Below, piece after piece: positions 42,791-56,774 of a stretch of DNA of 64,000 nt. A model generated the notes under the pieces. The model searched no databases. It was not told the origin of the DNA and saw nothing but the letters and a program-made list of their open reading frames with translations. This DNA is from Hyaloperonospora brassicae (lineage: Eukaryota > Oomycota > Peronosporomycetes > Peronosporales > Peronosporaceae): positions 62,001 through 126,000 of the forward strand of contig CANTFL010001296.1 in assembly GCA_947650285.1 (NCBI GenBank). Direction: 5' to 3'. The position numbers were made by a program, and so were the translations under genes. The first letter of the stretch is position 1. Each line of letters opens with the position of its first letter.

Positions 42791-45700
42791 TCGTTGCTCT
42801 TCATCTTGCTGACGCTGTGGCACTTTCGCCCAAAGGCCGTGGGCAGGAGCTATCGAGTGCTGTTTCTGGGGGTGGGGGCTCAACGAGTGAATCATTCGAC
42901 TAAATGTAGGAGTATCGGACGAGAGCTGAGCTGTTACATTAACAAGTTGTCGACTTTCGCGTTGTTTCTCGTAGCTTTGCCTTGATCGGTTGTCCGTCTG
43001 AACCCGTCATGATTGTCGCCACTTTACAGTCTCAAGACGTAATGCGTGTGCAAATCTTTCTGCGTCTTCTCGTCAAAGTGGTCTGTACGATCTCCAAACA
43101 GCCGCAACATGACCACCTTACACTGACTAACGCGTCGGTTATGTTAGAGACATTGCCGCCGACATACCTTTGCTGGAGTTGTCGGACGAGTTGCTAGAAA
43201 TCGCCCAGTACGCCTTTTATACCGATAATGACAATATGGCGTGATCGCTCGACTTAACAAGACGCGTTAGGTCCGACGGCTCAACGGACACCACTGGACG
43301 GCCATCGACATTTCAACGTGTGGAACACTGAGCAACTGGCAAATCGAGCGGCTCAATCTTTGCACAGCCGTTTGATCTTTGCACGATTGATGGTGATGAC
43401 TCTAGTGACGTCATGTACACTGCCTGCCTGTTACGCGTGGCATTTCAGGCCCAGCTCGTGTAGGTCAAGAATAAGCGCTCAGCTTCACTCATATGTCGAC
43501 AACACGTAGCATTACTCATTTTGCACTTAGCTAGGAGCACGTCGAGCACCACGCGTAGCGCTCACCTCTTCCAATACTGCAGCGACTATGAACAGCGATC
43601 AGTTGCTTTCAAGAGTCACAGCGTCTCAGTCACCTAACATTTAGAGCCTGTGACAGTAATTGGACAAGTGTTGATCACGCCGAACTGGTGGTTTCCAACT
43701 AACAGACACCCGCAACGACAGGAAGAGCACTCGAGCAGCTCCAGCACGTATGAACGGTCGCTTCCACATCCTACCAGTATCATCGCTAACAAGTTTCGTG
43801 CTCACGTTGCGACTAAGTAAACATCACAAGTCATAGCACACACAGCAACGGCTAATTTCCGCTGCGCACTGTGCTGTAGGCATGAATGGACCGTCAAGTA
43901 CTTCGACACTCTACCATGGACCGACAAAGGAGTGCTCTATGTCTTGACTATGTTGCCGTTGTGAACCAGCGATTCTTCGTTGGCTACACCTTGGCGGTGT
44001 ACATGGAAGACAGCGCCAAATTGGCAGACGCAAGAGTGTGTCCTTGCTCACTATCGCTCACCGATGCAGTTGGTTCGTGTTGGCCTCGGATCGATTGTGT
44101 ACATGTATCATCGACCTATATACTATCATGGCCAATCGCCGTGCGAACATGTGCTCGAATACAGGTATCCATTCTTTTGTGCTTACGTTGCGGCAGGTGG
44201 TTCATACTTGATGGTATTCGACCGCAAACACATCTGTGTTTTGTTCAGGGCATTGGAGATGCTGTGCAAGCTCTGATTACTTTGTGCATCGAGAGCATGT
44301 GTCGGCAAAGCGTCATGGCCACCGCGCTACGACCACATCTGTCTACTGAACGGCGGTGCATAAGTCATTGCTTCGTATAAAGCAGGTCTCGATGCTCATG
44401 TTTCGATGTAGTACGGCCTAGAGTGCAACAGTTGCTGCGAGATCAGCTCGAGTCAAGCTACACTGACCAGAGACGTTGGGTTTGTAGCGTGCGCTTGTGG
44501 CTCCTGTGTCGCTCTCGTGTCGCTCTCAAGTTTAGCATGTTGAACACATACGTACCAGTATGCACCACGTCTTTTGCGCGACACCGGCTACTTACTGCTG
44601 TAGAGCCGATGGCGGGTACCATTCAGGCACTCCAAGAGCATAGCGAAGCTCACACTACCAATCCCCACCCAACAGCTTTGTAGTACGACATGGCGTTCGT
44701 GGCGATACCTTTAAAGCTGAGCTCCTGATATCGTAAAAGGCAGCAATGCAAACTCGACAGACTACAGTGCCAGTATGTATGATGCCATCGACCTGTTGAT
44801 GCATGCAACAACACTTTCGTTGCTGATGTCGTGTGTAACGGGGTTACAGAGCGTGTGTGGTTTACACAACATTTGTGGTTTACACAAGGAACGCAGTGCC
44901 ATTAAAGTTAATAATCGAACACCATATTAGCTGTTGGCTGACGTGTGTCAGCCACCGAATCACGAGATCTATTAAGAGGTACCAATCAATACATAGGAGT
45001 ATAGATTAAGTACGATAGTCTAAGGTGTTCTTTTTCGATAGAAAGAATTAAAGTTTTGTTTTCATTTTATTCGTGAAGACACGTGCCTCCCTGAGGCGTC
45101 TTGTGATCGTATAAGAGTCTTGTAAACACCTCGTAAAAGGGAAATTCTCTTGAGCACTCTAGTCTGTGATTTTAACATTGTTGGTCCCCTGGTACATAAA
45201 ATGTAAGCTCCTTGAACTCGTCGACTCTCTGCGTCGACTTATTTGAGCCAAAGTTGCTCGTAGAGCGTTAAAAGTCTTCCTCTGACTTAAGAATATGTAA
45301 AGATTCGCAACACTTGGTAGCGCTCGTATTTATAATACACTTGAGTCGTTGCGACTAATCCTCTGTGAGGATGGAGCAATTAACACCCCTGTCTGAGGCC
45401 TAAACGGTCGCGCGTGATCAGCTGACCGCGGACGTAGGCCCTAGGTATGTGGAGTTCCTAGTCGCATAACTCCCGAATTGCTAATTGCACGCGTTGAGAC
45501 CTTCATGCAGTATAAAACGTCCCTTTTAGGGCAGATTCAAAACCAAGCAGCGTCGGCTATGCCAACTTGCGCAGTGACAATGCCAGACGAAGAGGCTAAG
45601 TCTCTTCTTCTTAAAGGAAGACGCTGCTCACTACTCCGGGAAAGAGGAGTAAAACCTCACCCTCTGGGTCCGTAAATTTGAGATGGCCATTTGCTCTGGT

Positions 45701-47923
45701 CTTACTTGAGTACCAGCGGGTCTAGCTGGATATCTCAAAGGTCGATGGGAGAGGTAGAGAGTGGGCTCTGACGTCCAACACGTCTGTTGACTTGGCGTTT
45801 CCTACATGGGAACCGCTTGAGTGAGACATGTTGTAAGATTTTTCGCCGCCCAACCAGACTTATCGCGTGCGTTCACGCTTCTTGTCTACCTGTCAGGGTA
45901 AGAACGAGTTGACGGACTATGTTCAAGAGTTTAGAACGCTTATGGCTGCTATGCAACCAACCCGCTCCTTGAAATATTCTTCGTGATTGTATTCAAGGAA
46001 CGTCTTTGCGCTGGTGTGGTCAGAATTGAAGCCTTTCAGTTCATCCCTTTACTTTTGAAGAAGCTGTGAGCATCGCTAAAAATGCTGAGCACAACTTTAA
46101 GTCGGCCAGACTTGGTTGGAATGGGTACAACCCAAGCTTCGCGAGGAAAAGCTTTGCGATAACCTCGATTTATTGTATACCTGAATCGATGGTTCTTATT
46201 TACGGTGAAGATGAAGGTAAGGATGAGCTTCATGTTGAGGGGCGACACCATGGAGTTTGGCGGTGTTTAACGTGCGGAAGCGCTAAGCAAGGCGTCCCAC
46301 TCGCCCTCTACGCAATTAGCGCCAGAATCCTATGAGTCTAAATTAAGGCCCCAGCCGTCAATCTGGTATAGCGTAAACGTCGACACCCAGGAGTCGCGAA
46401 GCGCCTTAGGTTCTGTTACTCATATATGAGGTAGAGTGTAGCAGGTCTTAGTCCCACAGGGCTCTGTTCCCCTCAACACAGATCATGGGTTCAAGTCGAC
46501 TTGGTTTTATCCGATGCGACAGAGAAAGGCTTTAAAGAGCTTGGTCGATTTCATTCGATTCAGGAGCATCATGTAATTATGCTCGACGTCGTTGAATTAA
46601 AAAGAATAAGCGATACGCTGACGCGATCAAAGCGCATGAAGGTGATGTAATCACCGTTCGTCTAGCGACTGGTAGTCGCGTCTCTTATCCTTAAGTCGCG
46701 TTTAATTTGGGTGTGTAGTATCTCGACTTTGACAGCACAAAACACTCTCTGAACCCTGATTTATATTCGAGATACAATCTAATCCTGGTCATGGTTTTGC
46801 TCGAACGTTATGAACCACAAATTGATTGGAGGTATAATAACTTGGGCGCAACGCTCATTGTTCCTAGCGAAGCTTTAGAGAGACCTTTACTCACCTTTTC
46901 TAGGCAATATAGGCCATTTTGACGCGAGCTATTGAAAGAGGATGTCAACGAGATGGACATTGGCATTTCCGAGTAACTATACTCCAATGTCCATGACATA
47001 AATGATGAATGTAATTGGTATCTGTTGCTAAATCTGTACCTACTACGTTACGTGATACTCGTTGTGACACTGAACCACCGCACTTTAAAGGCGTAATTAG
47101 CCAATGGTTAGTCATTGAGAGTGTAATTAGCCTTCTGTGATTGGGGTGGCACGTAAAAATACATTGAGTGACGGCGGCCGCGACGGCACTCACTGAATGT
47201 CGCTTTTGACTTTGTTGGCAAAATCCTGAAGCATTATGGACTAGGCTTACATAATTCACGTATAATAATACGTTTGAGTCCACCGGGTGAAGTGCTCGAG
47301 GTAATTAACCCTTCACCAGATACCGGTCAAGATATGAGCTGTCGTACATAGCGTGCTGAGTAAAGTAGCAACCACGGGGAACCTATTACCCGACCTCGTA
47401 GAGGCGTAAGTTTAGATGAAGAAACAACCCGTCGTCGGGTGGTAACTGCTAAACGTCAGAGGTCCAGGACGTCTTGAAGTGATATTAGGACAAATACATT
47501 ATATACACCCGTCAACCGAGTAACTTGCCGTGTTGATGGCAACATTAGTCTTGATAATCTCCCATACTTGGATGCTTTATTTGAAAGGACGAAAGGTCTG
47601 ATTAAAAATTCATCCAAGCCTTGGAGGTAGAAAAAATATCCGATTTAGAGGTCATTCGACCCAATGTTAAGTTAAACTCATCCTCGCTATTAGATGAATC
47701 AGTCCTTGAAACGCGAAAGGGACACTTTGTGCGCGTAGTCAACACTAGATTATTGAGGATCCTCTTGACCCGTTCCATTTTTTTGGACAAGAATTTCAAG
47801 AATTGGTGTGTCACGACCAACCGTCTATCTAACCTCCTGATAGACGTGTTCGTCATATTATTGACTAAGTTCCTGAAACTAATTTCTGAGTAACACGGCA
47901 GTGGCTTTTACCAAAGGAGCAGT

Positions 47924-48913
47924 GTGACGTCATTAACGACTTCTTTCGTGCAAAGCACGCGGCGGGTATGGTACGTGAGAGGAAATCTCCCCATTCCACA
48001 CCGACCTTCTGTGTCAAAAAGCCTAATGGGAAGTGGCGCATTGTTCATGCTTACAATAAGCTTGATGCGGCCACCATCCCGGCTCATATACCTATTCCGA
48101 GAAAGGATGTTCTACAGAAAAATATGGTGGGATGTACAATGTACAGTGCGCTCGACTAAGTCGATTTTTATTACAATTTGCTCATGCAAGAGAGCGATAT
48201 TCCGCTGACAGCGGTCAGCACTCCAAGAGGTATGCTCTGGGAGTGGCTCTTTATGCCGTAGAAGTTATCAAATGCACCGGATACATTCAATGGTCTTGTA
48301 ACGCAATTTTTAGACACCATCGAGGATATGCACAGACTTACTTTGATGACATCTTTGTCCATAGTCGTGCTATGAACGGTCAGTCAGATGTGGATGATCA
48401 TGTTGCCATTTACGAGCGGTGCTCGAGTGCATGCGCACAAATAAGTTGTATGCCGAATCCTCGAAGTGCATATTTGGTGCACAAGAATTTTCCTTTTAAG
48501 GGTGCTTTATTGGTAAGCAAGGCCTTAGAGCGGATCCCGCCAAGGTAAAAGCCATAGTTGATTGGTCGGTTCCTAAGAACCAAAGGGACTTACGTAAGTG
48601 GCTTGGTCTTGCCAATTACTTACACAAGTATAGTGCGAACTGTGCAGACATGGCTCGGCCATAATCCAATCTACTTAAAGAGGATGTGGAATGGTGTTGG
48701 ACTAACACCGAGCATGAAGCCTTTACGGCTGTTAAAGGGAGTCTTCTTCATGCGCCAATCTTGACTTTGCCTGATCCTGATCGACCTTCCAGTGCCGTCT
48801 ATGACGCACCTGAGTTTGCCATAGGCAGTGCACTGTTACAAACAGGTGTCGATGGACGTGAAATCGTCATTGCGTTTGAGTTTCGACACGTTAAAGCTGC
48901 TGAAAAGAACTAA
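47924..48913 (+). pseudogene. Gypsy E reverse transcriptase / RNase H remnants
   Basis: Fragments in shifting frames: RT fingers (RKSPHSTPTFCVKKPNGKW), palm (TYFDDIFVHSRAMN near 48339-48380, with the catalytic YFDD) and RNase H (HEAFTAVKGSLLHAPILTLP). Related to A and B but clearly older. Confidence 0.87.
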
Positions 48914-49685
48914 TTAGTTCATGACAAAGAGCTACTTGTAATGATTTGTGCGTTAGTCAAATCCAGAGTCCATCTGCTTGGCCTTAAGCCATTTGTGATC
49001 TATACAGATCATTCACTACGCACTCCGACCCAGCCGCCTCACCTCTCTTCGAGTATATCACGTTAGCTCTCATTATTTGCAGAATACAACTTCGAGGTAA
49101 AGTATAATCTGATAAAGCAGAATACTTTGGCTGATGCGCTGTCTTGCAGACCTAACTATAAGCTTGCTCATGTGACGACTCTGTCGTCGTCAGTCACTGA
49201 CCTCATCCGTACAGCTTACGTTAAGGATGAATAATTTGTAGCTCTGCTACTTGCTCTTGGGAGCGATGAGCTCACGGACTCCGAAATTGAATTGTAGGCA
49301 CCACTACGTGCGAGGCAACATTAATATTCAATCGATCAAGGCCTGTGGTGCTATAGCACGGATGTTAAAGATACTTCTCGGATCGTTGTTTCTCATGATG
49401 ATGAGTTATCATATCGGATCTTCGATGAGACGTATGATACTGCTTTGAGTGGTCATATCAGTATTTGAAGACTTACGGCTCATTTATCCACTCGTATTGG
49501 TGTCTTAACTCTATAAATGGGTCAGCACTTATGTGCGTACGTGTGAAACGTGTCAACGGGTAAAATCTCAGCTCACGCAGCTGCACCGCTAACTAGTTTA
49601 CTTGTACTCACAGAGTGTGGGGAGTCCATCAGCATATAAATCAATGTCGGTTTAGTGAAAGATTTGTAAGGCAATACGGTTTTTT

Positions 49686-50092
49686 GTGGTCTTTGTTAAA
49701 CGTTTAATCAAGATGGATCATTTGGCGACTGTGACAGATACCATTGATGGTGAAAGTACAGATACGCTGTTTATTGATCGAGTGTTTCACAACACGGTTT
49801 ACCGTTGGCAATTATCTCTGATAAAGATCCTCGCTTCATTAGAAAGTTTCGGAAGTCCGTCTTTAAGGCGCTCAACAAACTATTGGAAATTTCCGCAGCG
49901 GATCATCCGCAAACCAATGGTCAAACCGAGAAACTGAATCGTGTTGTGGATGAAAGATTACGCAGTTTTTGCGCTTGTACACTAAAACAATTCAGTTCGA
50001 TGATCCCTGTCGTTTATATTGCGTTTAACAACGCTGTCCATACCTCTACAGGTTTTACTTCGTTCTATGTGAACGGCCTCACACACCTGTAA
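49686..50092 (+). pseudogene. Gypsy E integrase remnant
   Basis: FVKRLIKMDHLATV (49686 onward), then in another frame IISDKDPRF, DHPQTNGQTEKLNRVVDE and FNNAVHTSTGFT: two DDE catalytic regions with a frame break between them. Confidence 0.85.
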
Positions 50093-50162
50093 ACAGGTAA
50101 ACGACTAAGAAACATGTATCAGTCGCGTAATAACTGTTATTTGATATAATTATGGAACTGGT

Positions 50163-51993
50163 TATTCCACCACACTTTTGCTATTATACAAGACTTTTAG
50201 CAAACTTTAATACACAACAAATTGTTAACAAATTCCGCCGTAACACACTAAACCCACAAAGCACACTGCACCACCACATTACACCGCCATATTACATTTC
50301 ATGCCGCATTTTCAATATCCTGAACGAAATAAAGAAAGTATTGGAGGTCAAATACCGTCATGTATGAACCACCTGCCGCAATGCAAGCACAAAAGAATGT
50401 CCACACGTTTACTGGCACAAATTCGCACGACGATAGTAAAATTAGCTGTACGCAATTGATCAAGGCCGACACGAACCAACTGCATCGGTAAGCGATAGTG
50501 AGCAAGGACACACTCTTGCGTCTGCCAATTTGGCGCTGTCTTCCATGTACACCGCCAAGGTGTAGCCAACGAAGAATCGCTCGTTCACAACGGCAACATA
50601 GTCAAGACATAGAGCACTCCTTTGTCGGTCCATGATAGAGTGTCGAAGTACTTGACGGTCCATTCATGCCTACAGCACAGTGCGCAGCGGAAACTGGCCG
50701 TTGCTGCTGTGTGCTATGACTTGTGATGTTTACTTAGTCGCAACGTGAGCACGAAACTTGTTAGCGATGATACTGGTAGGATGTGGAAGCGATCGTTCAT
50801 ACGTGCTGGAGCTGCTCGAGTGCTCTTCCTGTCGTTGCGGGTGTCTGTTAGTTGGAAACCACCAGTTCGGCGTGATCAACACTTGTCCAATTACTGTCAC
50901 AGGCTCTAAATGTTAGGTGACTGAGACGGTATGACTCTTGAAAGCAACTGATCGCTGTTAATAGTCGCTGCAGTATTGGAAGAGGTGAGCGCTGCGCGTG
51001 GTGCTCGACGTGCTCCTAGCTAAGTGCAAAATGAGTAATGCTACGTGTTGTCGACATATGAGTGAAGCTGAGCGCTTACTCTTGACCTACACAAGCTGGG
51101 CCTGGCATGCCACGCGTAACAGGCAGGCGGGCAGTGTACATGACGTCACTAGAGTCATCACCATCAATCGTGCAAAGATCAAACGGCTGTGCACAGATTG
51201 AGCCGCTCGATTTGCCAGTTGCTCAGTGTTCCACACGTTGAGATGTCGACGGCCGTCCAGTGGTGTCCGTTGAGCCGTCGGACCTAACGCGTCTTGTTAA
51301 GTCGAGCGATCACGCCACATTGTCATTATCGGTATAAAAGGCGTACTGGGCGATTTCTAGCAACTCGTCCGACAACTCCAGCAAAGGTATGTCGGCGGCA
51401 ATGTCTCTAACGTAACCGGCGCATGAGTCAGTTAATTATAGAAATTACAGTATCGATATGATTTGGAGATGATGCGAGAATCTATCAAATTGGTATATAC
51501 ACCACATTTTTTGCTATTTTCGCCACACATCAAGTTGCATTTCATAATTTTGCTAGATTCGAACTGATTTTCACCTGCAGTCATACTAACGCGTCCCTAT
51601 TTCACCATTTTCTTGTCCATCACAAGGACTGACTTATACTTTTATAATGAAACGCCAAGGACACAATCGAGCATTACACAAGAATAGGTGTGCTTGTTGT
51701 TCGATCGTTTGAATAGTAATGCGAAACCTTCCTCCAGTCTAAACTTTTTGACATTATCTATAAGCGCGACTCGAATTAGCAAACACGCTTCATATGTTAT
51801 GTTTGGACATGATATAATGGTGTAAAGATTATCTGGTGCTGTGATGCTGCATTCAGTTTTCACACGTGATAGTGTAGTGGAACTTGTAAGATGTGGTGTG
51901 GCTGAATTATACAAATTGTAACGCAACTTGTTAAACGTGTGGTGTGTTTACGTTTGCTAAAAGTGTGGTGGAAAAAGTAAAAGTGTGGTGGAA
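50163..51993. mobile_element. TIR-bounded DNA element enclosing a third copy of arm sequence
   Basis: The left end TTCCACCACACTTTTG at 50163 onward and the right end read on the minus strand from 51993 form imperfect terminal inverted repeats that align over at least ~80 bp (both contain ACTTTTAGCAAAC and ...TTAACAA). The right end carries a duplicated TTCCACCACACTTTT unit. TTA flanks both ends, compatible with a 3-bp TSD of PIF/Harbinger type, though the termini are not typical. No transposase is visible. The interior (about 50340-51434) is homologous to 9300-10398, in the same orientation. Confidence 0.68.
50340..51434. repeat. Third partial copy of the inverted-repeat sequence
   Basis: Colinear with about 9300-10398 of the left arm (and inverted relative to 43190-44230 of the right arm). 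High identity, except for a replaced ~80-bp block near 50395-50460. It lacks the secreted-protein gene. Confidence 0.88.
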
Positions 51994-54900
51994 TTAAATT
52001 TTCCCTGATTATGTTGAAAAACATTTTTACTTTTTCTACGATTAGAATATTTACCCTAGTCGTTCACCTTTCCTCTGTATAGTGCATATATCTATCAGGG
52101 CACTGACCTTCACTAATGTCAGTGAGATTTAACTTCGTACTGGTGTTCCACAATTTTCAAAATCGGATGCTTACGCAACCAAACAATTTAATTACCTTAG
52201 ATCTCGCTACGATAAATAATGCTTGCAGAAAACGGTGAGGCGTAAATTTTGCCAAATAGAGATAAAAGTTGTACTGAAAAATTTTGTGGACTGTTCATTC
52301 CAAAAAAAAAGATAGATTGCAAGCTTTACACTGATACCTTTTAGAAAAAGAACAGATCATCCTTGATTGAGATCACGTCAACAAAATCAAAATAATCCAT
52401 CGCGTTTCCGCCATTCGATATTCGATAATGATGAGATATTTCAGCTAATATCAATCGGTACTTAGACCAAAAAGTGCCTGTCTTATTGATTGGATCAGCA
52501 TCGCGATCAATTTTACTATATGAATAAATTTGGCGATGAAGCCAGAAGGGCTGTTACTCATCTACTTTACCTAGAAGCTGAGGTGAATCAGGAAGTAGCG
52601 TTGACCGTAATATTTGCAAAGCATCTTACGACGGAGCTCTTGAATGTGTTAGTACTTCGAGTTTCTCCTCTTGACAATGTAATATGTGCAACCCGACTGC
52701 ATTTTTTCGCAATTATCGCGTACCCAAGGGCTTCGCACTTCACTGATGGTGATATTAAGTCTCTTTATAAGCTTTAGAGTACCAAATATTTTCGTTGGTA
52801 TTTGTGAAAGGTTTACGAGATAAGACTGTACAAACTCGTTTCCGTTTTAACTACTAATAACGCTAGCAAAGGTTTTGATTGCTCAATGACCCGTGTACTA
52901 CTTTGGTATTGTGGATAAGTGCTCTTTAAAAGTGGTAGACCTGGACATTATAGTATCGAAGGAATAAGAAAATGTACACTAGCAAGAAGGCACCAGAGAT
53001 AAAAGCGATCACGGAGGTATAGTGATTCTTGAAGGTGAGGAGCTTGCAGAACCAATAAAGGGATATCAAAATCAAGATACCACGTACAAGACTGAAAATG
53101 AGTCGCCCAAATTCCTAAAATAAGAGGCCCGAGCTCTTAGGGTAGACCTCGGCCCTTTATTGGTGCCCTCGGTCCCCATTGGTGGACATCAGCCTCTCTA
53201 GGACAAGCTACTCCAGACTTATTAAAACAAGGATTTAGTGCGTAAGGCAAGGATAAATTAGAAATGTTTCATGATAGGACTAAATTGCAAACTGATCTAT
53301 TCGAGGTCGACATGGCACATCTTCGTCGTGTTTGATGAAGTTAATCTTGAGGCTTCTCACATCTCCCAAATATGGAAGCTCCCCGTTGAAGACAATTGCG
53401 TGACATGCTGAAGGGCGATTATAACCTTAGGAAATGTTCAGAATGTAGCTTTCTCTCGAGTAGCACCCTCCCTCTCCCAAAGATCCGCTATCGGAAACGT
53501 CCTCTTCTGCTTCGAGTTTAGTTGGAAATTAAAAGTCCAGACGTTTAACTCCTCTAAGATTAAGAAGCGCGAAGGCTAGGGCCTTTTTTTATGATTTAGT
53601 TATAAGTCCACTATGAATTAAACCGATAGAGTGGCCACCAACTGGCCCATCGCGTGAAGTATATCCACTCGGTTTCCTAGATATTCTTCCTTTAAGGACA
53701 TATCAACATTTTCATACAAGTCTTCCGTGAAGTGCGACCCGCAAGACGACGGTCACAAAAGGTAGGACAAGGTCCATACGTGGCGCCACGGTATTCCCTC
53801 TAAAATCAGCAGTCCGGCACAGTGAGTGGTTTAGGGGTCATCACAAATTTTTGAGAACCCATCCCAGCACAATTTAGTTTTCCTGTTGATAATTCCAGCC
53901 ACAGATCAAGCTCTTGCCGCAACACTTGACACGTTACATTTTCTTATGACGCAATATTTGCTGCGATTCTGATCTATAGTTACTCGTGCTTAAATAGGCT
54001 CAAATATACCTCACACAATCTTGCCTGCCATGGTGCGATACATATGCATCATATTATTAGTAAAAAATATTTGCATTCTTGAATCGTTGTGCTCTAAACA
54101 TTCTATAAGCTCATGCAAGATCGATTTAATCCTTGGCCAAGTATCTACAGGTAGCTATAAATTGACTTTGTGACGGCTAATTTATATCTTCATTGTGTGC
54201 GCCAAAAAGTATGATGCTTGTACCAAATTGCAAGTCCTGATACGCCCTTTTTTATTGTTACAACGATATAACAATAAGGTCTAGAGACAACTTCAATGAA
54301 CTTGACAGTCAGCCCTCCATTCCATAAGCGTATGGTGTGTAAAAAAAGGAACGACTTCGATGCCCATGTACAGAACACGATTAAATTTCAGTTCGAATAT
54401 TATCACTAATGTTTATTATATAGGGGTGGAGTTGATGAAACAGATTCTATTACTCGAATTGTTCAAAAATCGTTACCCAATAAATTAATTTTCTCGTGAA
54501 AATGTTTTAGTCAATTAAAACCCTGAAGATAAGCGATTCTTCACTGGTTGCCTAGAGCTAAAACATTCATCTTGGTGATGATCCTGGTAAAGTGAACTGA
54601 TCCTAAGTGAGCCGCGAGTGAGTATATTTGGCGAAGGATCTATCGCACTTCAATTTACCGCCCGAAATATGAGTATGGGTACGGTTAAAGTGTGAATACA
54701 ACAAGAGATGTGGATAATGCCTTATCATACGAAGATAAATGGAAATTATCAGTACGATTATAGGGTCTATAGTGTTGCAGGCCTATCGAAAACTAATCAA
54801 CTACATTTGTAAGGTGTCACCGATAAATCATAGTGCTTAATTGATGTATTCAGACAAGTCGCCATTATCACCATCACATTCTTTGTTTTAATTCGCTTTG

Positions 54901-56351
54901 ATATAATGCGTTGTTATATTTTAATGTGATTAGAGATATTTAGACTCGTGGGCTCGCCACAATTTCATTTTATTGTACCTCGTAATTGTTTTAAATAGAG
55001 ATCGACTGGAATATTTGACATTGTAAGGGATTGTTTTTGCAACGTGAACGTATATAAGCAGTTAAGTACGGTACGAGGAAGTATGCTTTATCGATGATTG
55101 AGTTACTACATAAAACTAGCAGTGGAAAACATAAGCGCAGATGTGAAAATTATTCGGATCATCTTGTCCGGCGCATTGTGCTGACCAAGTCTTTGTACAG
55201 ATCGAGTCAAAATATAAATTTTCTGTATCGATCGTAGGTGTCGGGTGCCGTTTAAATGATTATTTCGCTGATTCTATAGAACCAAACGATTATCTGTAAT
55301 GCCGCTAATAGCTTAAAAGAATTCCACTGGGTATATAGCGAGCTCGCAGAGTTCGACGGTACTAGACCTTGCGTTGCTCATAAACACTCACACGATCATT
55401 TTTGACTGATCGTGTCGACCTTAATAGATAGTAGCGTGAATTTTCGAAGATGTTTAGATACAGGGCTAATTATCGATAAATTCTGATCTGCCAGTGTTGT
55501 AAATTTGAATTATGCAAACCGTGAATTCAAGAAGCGCACTATCAATCAATCATACCGTTTCTTCCATACCGTGATGTATAGCTTTACGCTATTCGGCGAT
55601 AGGGATGACAATGCACGATGTCATTTCATCCCCAATATGTATGTTCAACGTATCAAATACTGTTTCATTGACCCATCTTTCTCGTACTCGCGGCATAAGC
55701 TTTTTCAATCAACTTGTGTGTTGATACCTATATAACATGAGGAAACATGATTCGTACCGCATACTGAAATTCAGCAATTAGTATAAACTACCTTTTGTAG
55801 TTTGATTACGAGCTACTTTACCTCGAAATGCGAGGACTAATATTCATCTGCATCACCCTAAACTACTAAAACTACTACCGATATCTATATTTACGCTTTC
55901 TATAAAATGTGCAAATAATTTGTATGGATTAATTAATATTGCTCAAAATATTCAAGAAATTACAATTGCACTAAATTATAGTAAATGAACAGAATGCCAC
56001 AATGATTTGGCTAAAATTACGAATATGTGTATGCCTCAAATCATATAAAACTACTCGAACCTCGTGGGCATTTATGTAATTTACTTTATTCCTTATCAGC
56101 CATGATACGAATGTCGTGGCAGATTGAAATAGAAATCTCTCTCCCACAAATATTATGCGTGTCGGATCGGTAGCTTTAAGACATTCATCGCCTAGTTTTG
56201 GAGTGATGTAGCGAACGCACACTGTCATTTCGTTGCGAAATCGCTCAATTATTTTACCACAGTGTTTCGCCATACAAGTTGTTGACACGACAACACTTTT
56301 GCTGCATAAACGGGACGGCACAAATGTTCTTATTCTTTAATCAACGAAGGC
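51994..56351. other. AT-rich stretch without recognisable genes
   Basis: Clearly AT-richer than the rest of the window and full of stops on both strands. The longest frames (for example 52490-52777 and 55971-56321) show no motif. A few GC-richer islands near 53100-53250 and 53460-53580 could be transposon relics, but nothing identifiable. Confidence 0.55.
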
Positions 56352-56774
56352 AGAGCTGTAACGGGGCAGCCCGTTACATGGAAATTGTCATTTAGAAGAT
56401 AATGACAATAAAGAATATTATGTTGAATATTCTTTTAACAATATCACCAATGGTGGTGATATTGATATTTCGACCAAAGCGTCTGCTCATTGGTTGATAT
56501 CTTGACGATATCAACCCACCAATCGCCGCAAGACGCTCGCAATGAGTGGTGAGTAGACGTCGTCATACATTCAGTTAGATTAGTATAATTAAGTTAAGTC
56601 AAACAGAGAGACAGTGGTTAAAGACTTAATTATATTTATATAACAGTTCTACTTTTCCCTAAGACAGTGTTGCCTCTGTCTAACCTACCTCTTCCTCGGT
56701 TGCCTCGTGTACGCTTGTCAATGCACGATACCCTTGCGTTAAGTTCACGCAAGGGTGTGCCCCGTTACAAGAGC
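56352..56774 (+). mobile_element. Solo LTR of the gypsy A/B family, TSD AGAGC
   Basis: 413-bp LTR at 56357-56769 in the orientation opposite to gypsy B on the plus strand, with both TGTAACGGGG...CCCCGTTACA termini and the 5-bp direct repeat AGAGC at 56352-56356 and 56770-56774. It closely matches the gypsy B LTR and keeps the 10-bp hairpin 56730-56739/56747-56756. Product of LTR-LTR recombination. Confidence 0.93.

Larger units (their letters stand above)
41247..44833. repeat. Right arm of large inverted repeat
   Basis: Reverse-complement partner of 8682-13687. The right end is immediately followed by the TGTAACGGGG terminus of the next gypsy element. It lacks the left-arm LINE (single empty target site near 42050-42075) and about 250 bp near 41350-41400. 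It carries its own secreted cysteine-rich protein gene. Confidence 0.92.
44834..50130 (+). mobile_element. Gypsy E: decayed plus-strand Ty3/gypsy element
   Basis: Starts TGTAACGGGG at 44834, exactly at the right-arm edge. Order on the plus strand: LTR-like start with a GGCTGAC...GTCAGCC hairpin near 44937, gag remnants (45478-46335), RT (47968-48159, FCVKKPNGKWRIVHAYNKLDA), RNase H (48686-48913) and integrase (49805-50092, ISDKDPRF, AADHPQTNGQTEKLNRV). It is riddled with stops and more AT-rich than gypsy B. No 3' LTR is recognisable, and no opposite-strand ORF is visible. Confidence 0.88.

Noticed and set aside
42794..42985. 63-aa ORF just downstream of both secreted-protein copies
   Set aside because: Conserved because the whole arm is; most likely 3' UTR of the secreted-protein gene, with no separate coding evidence.
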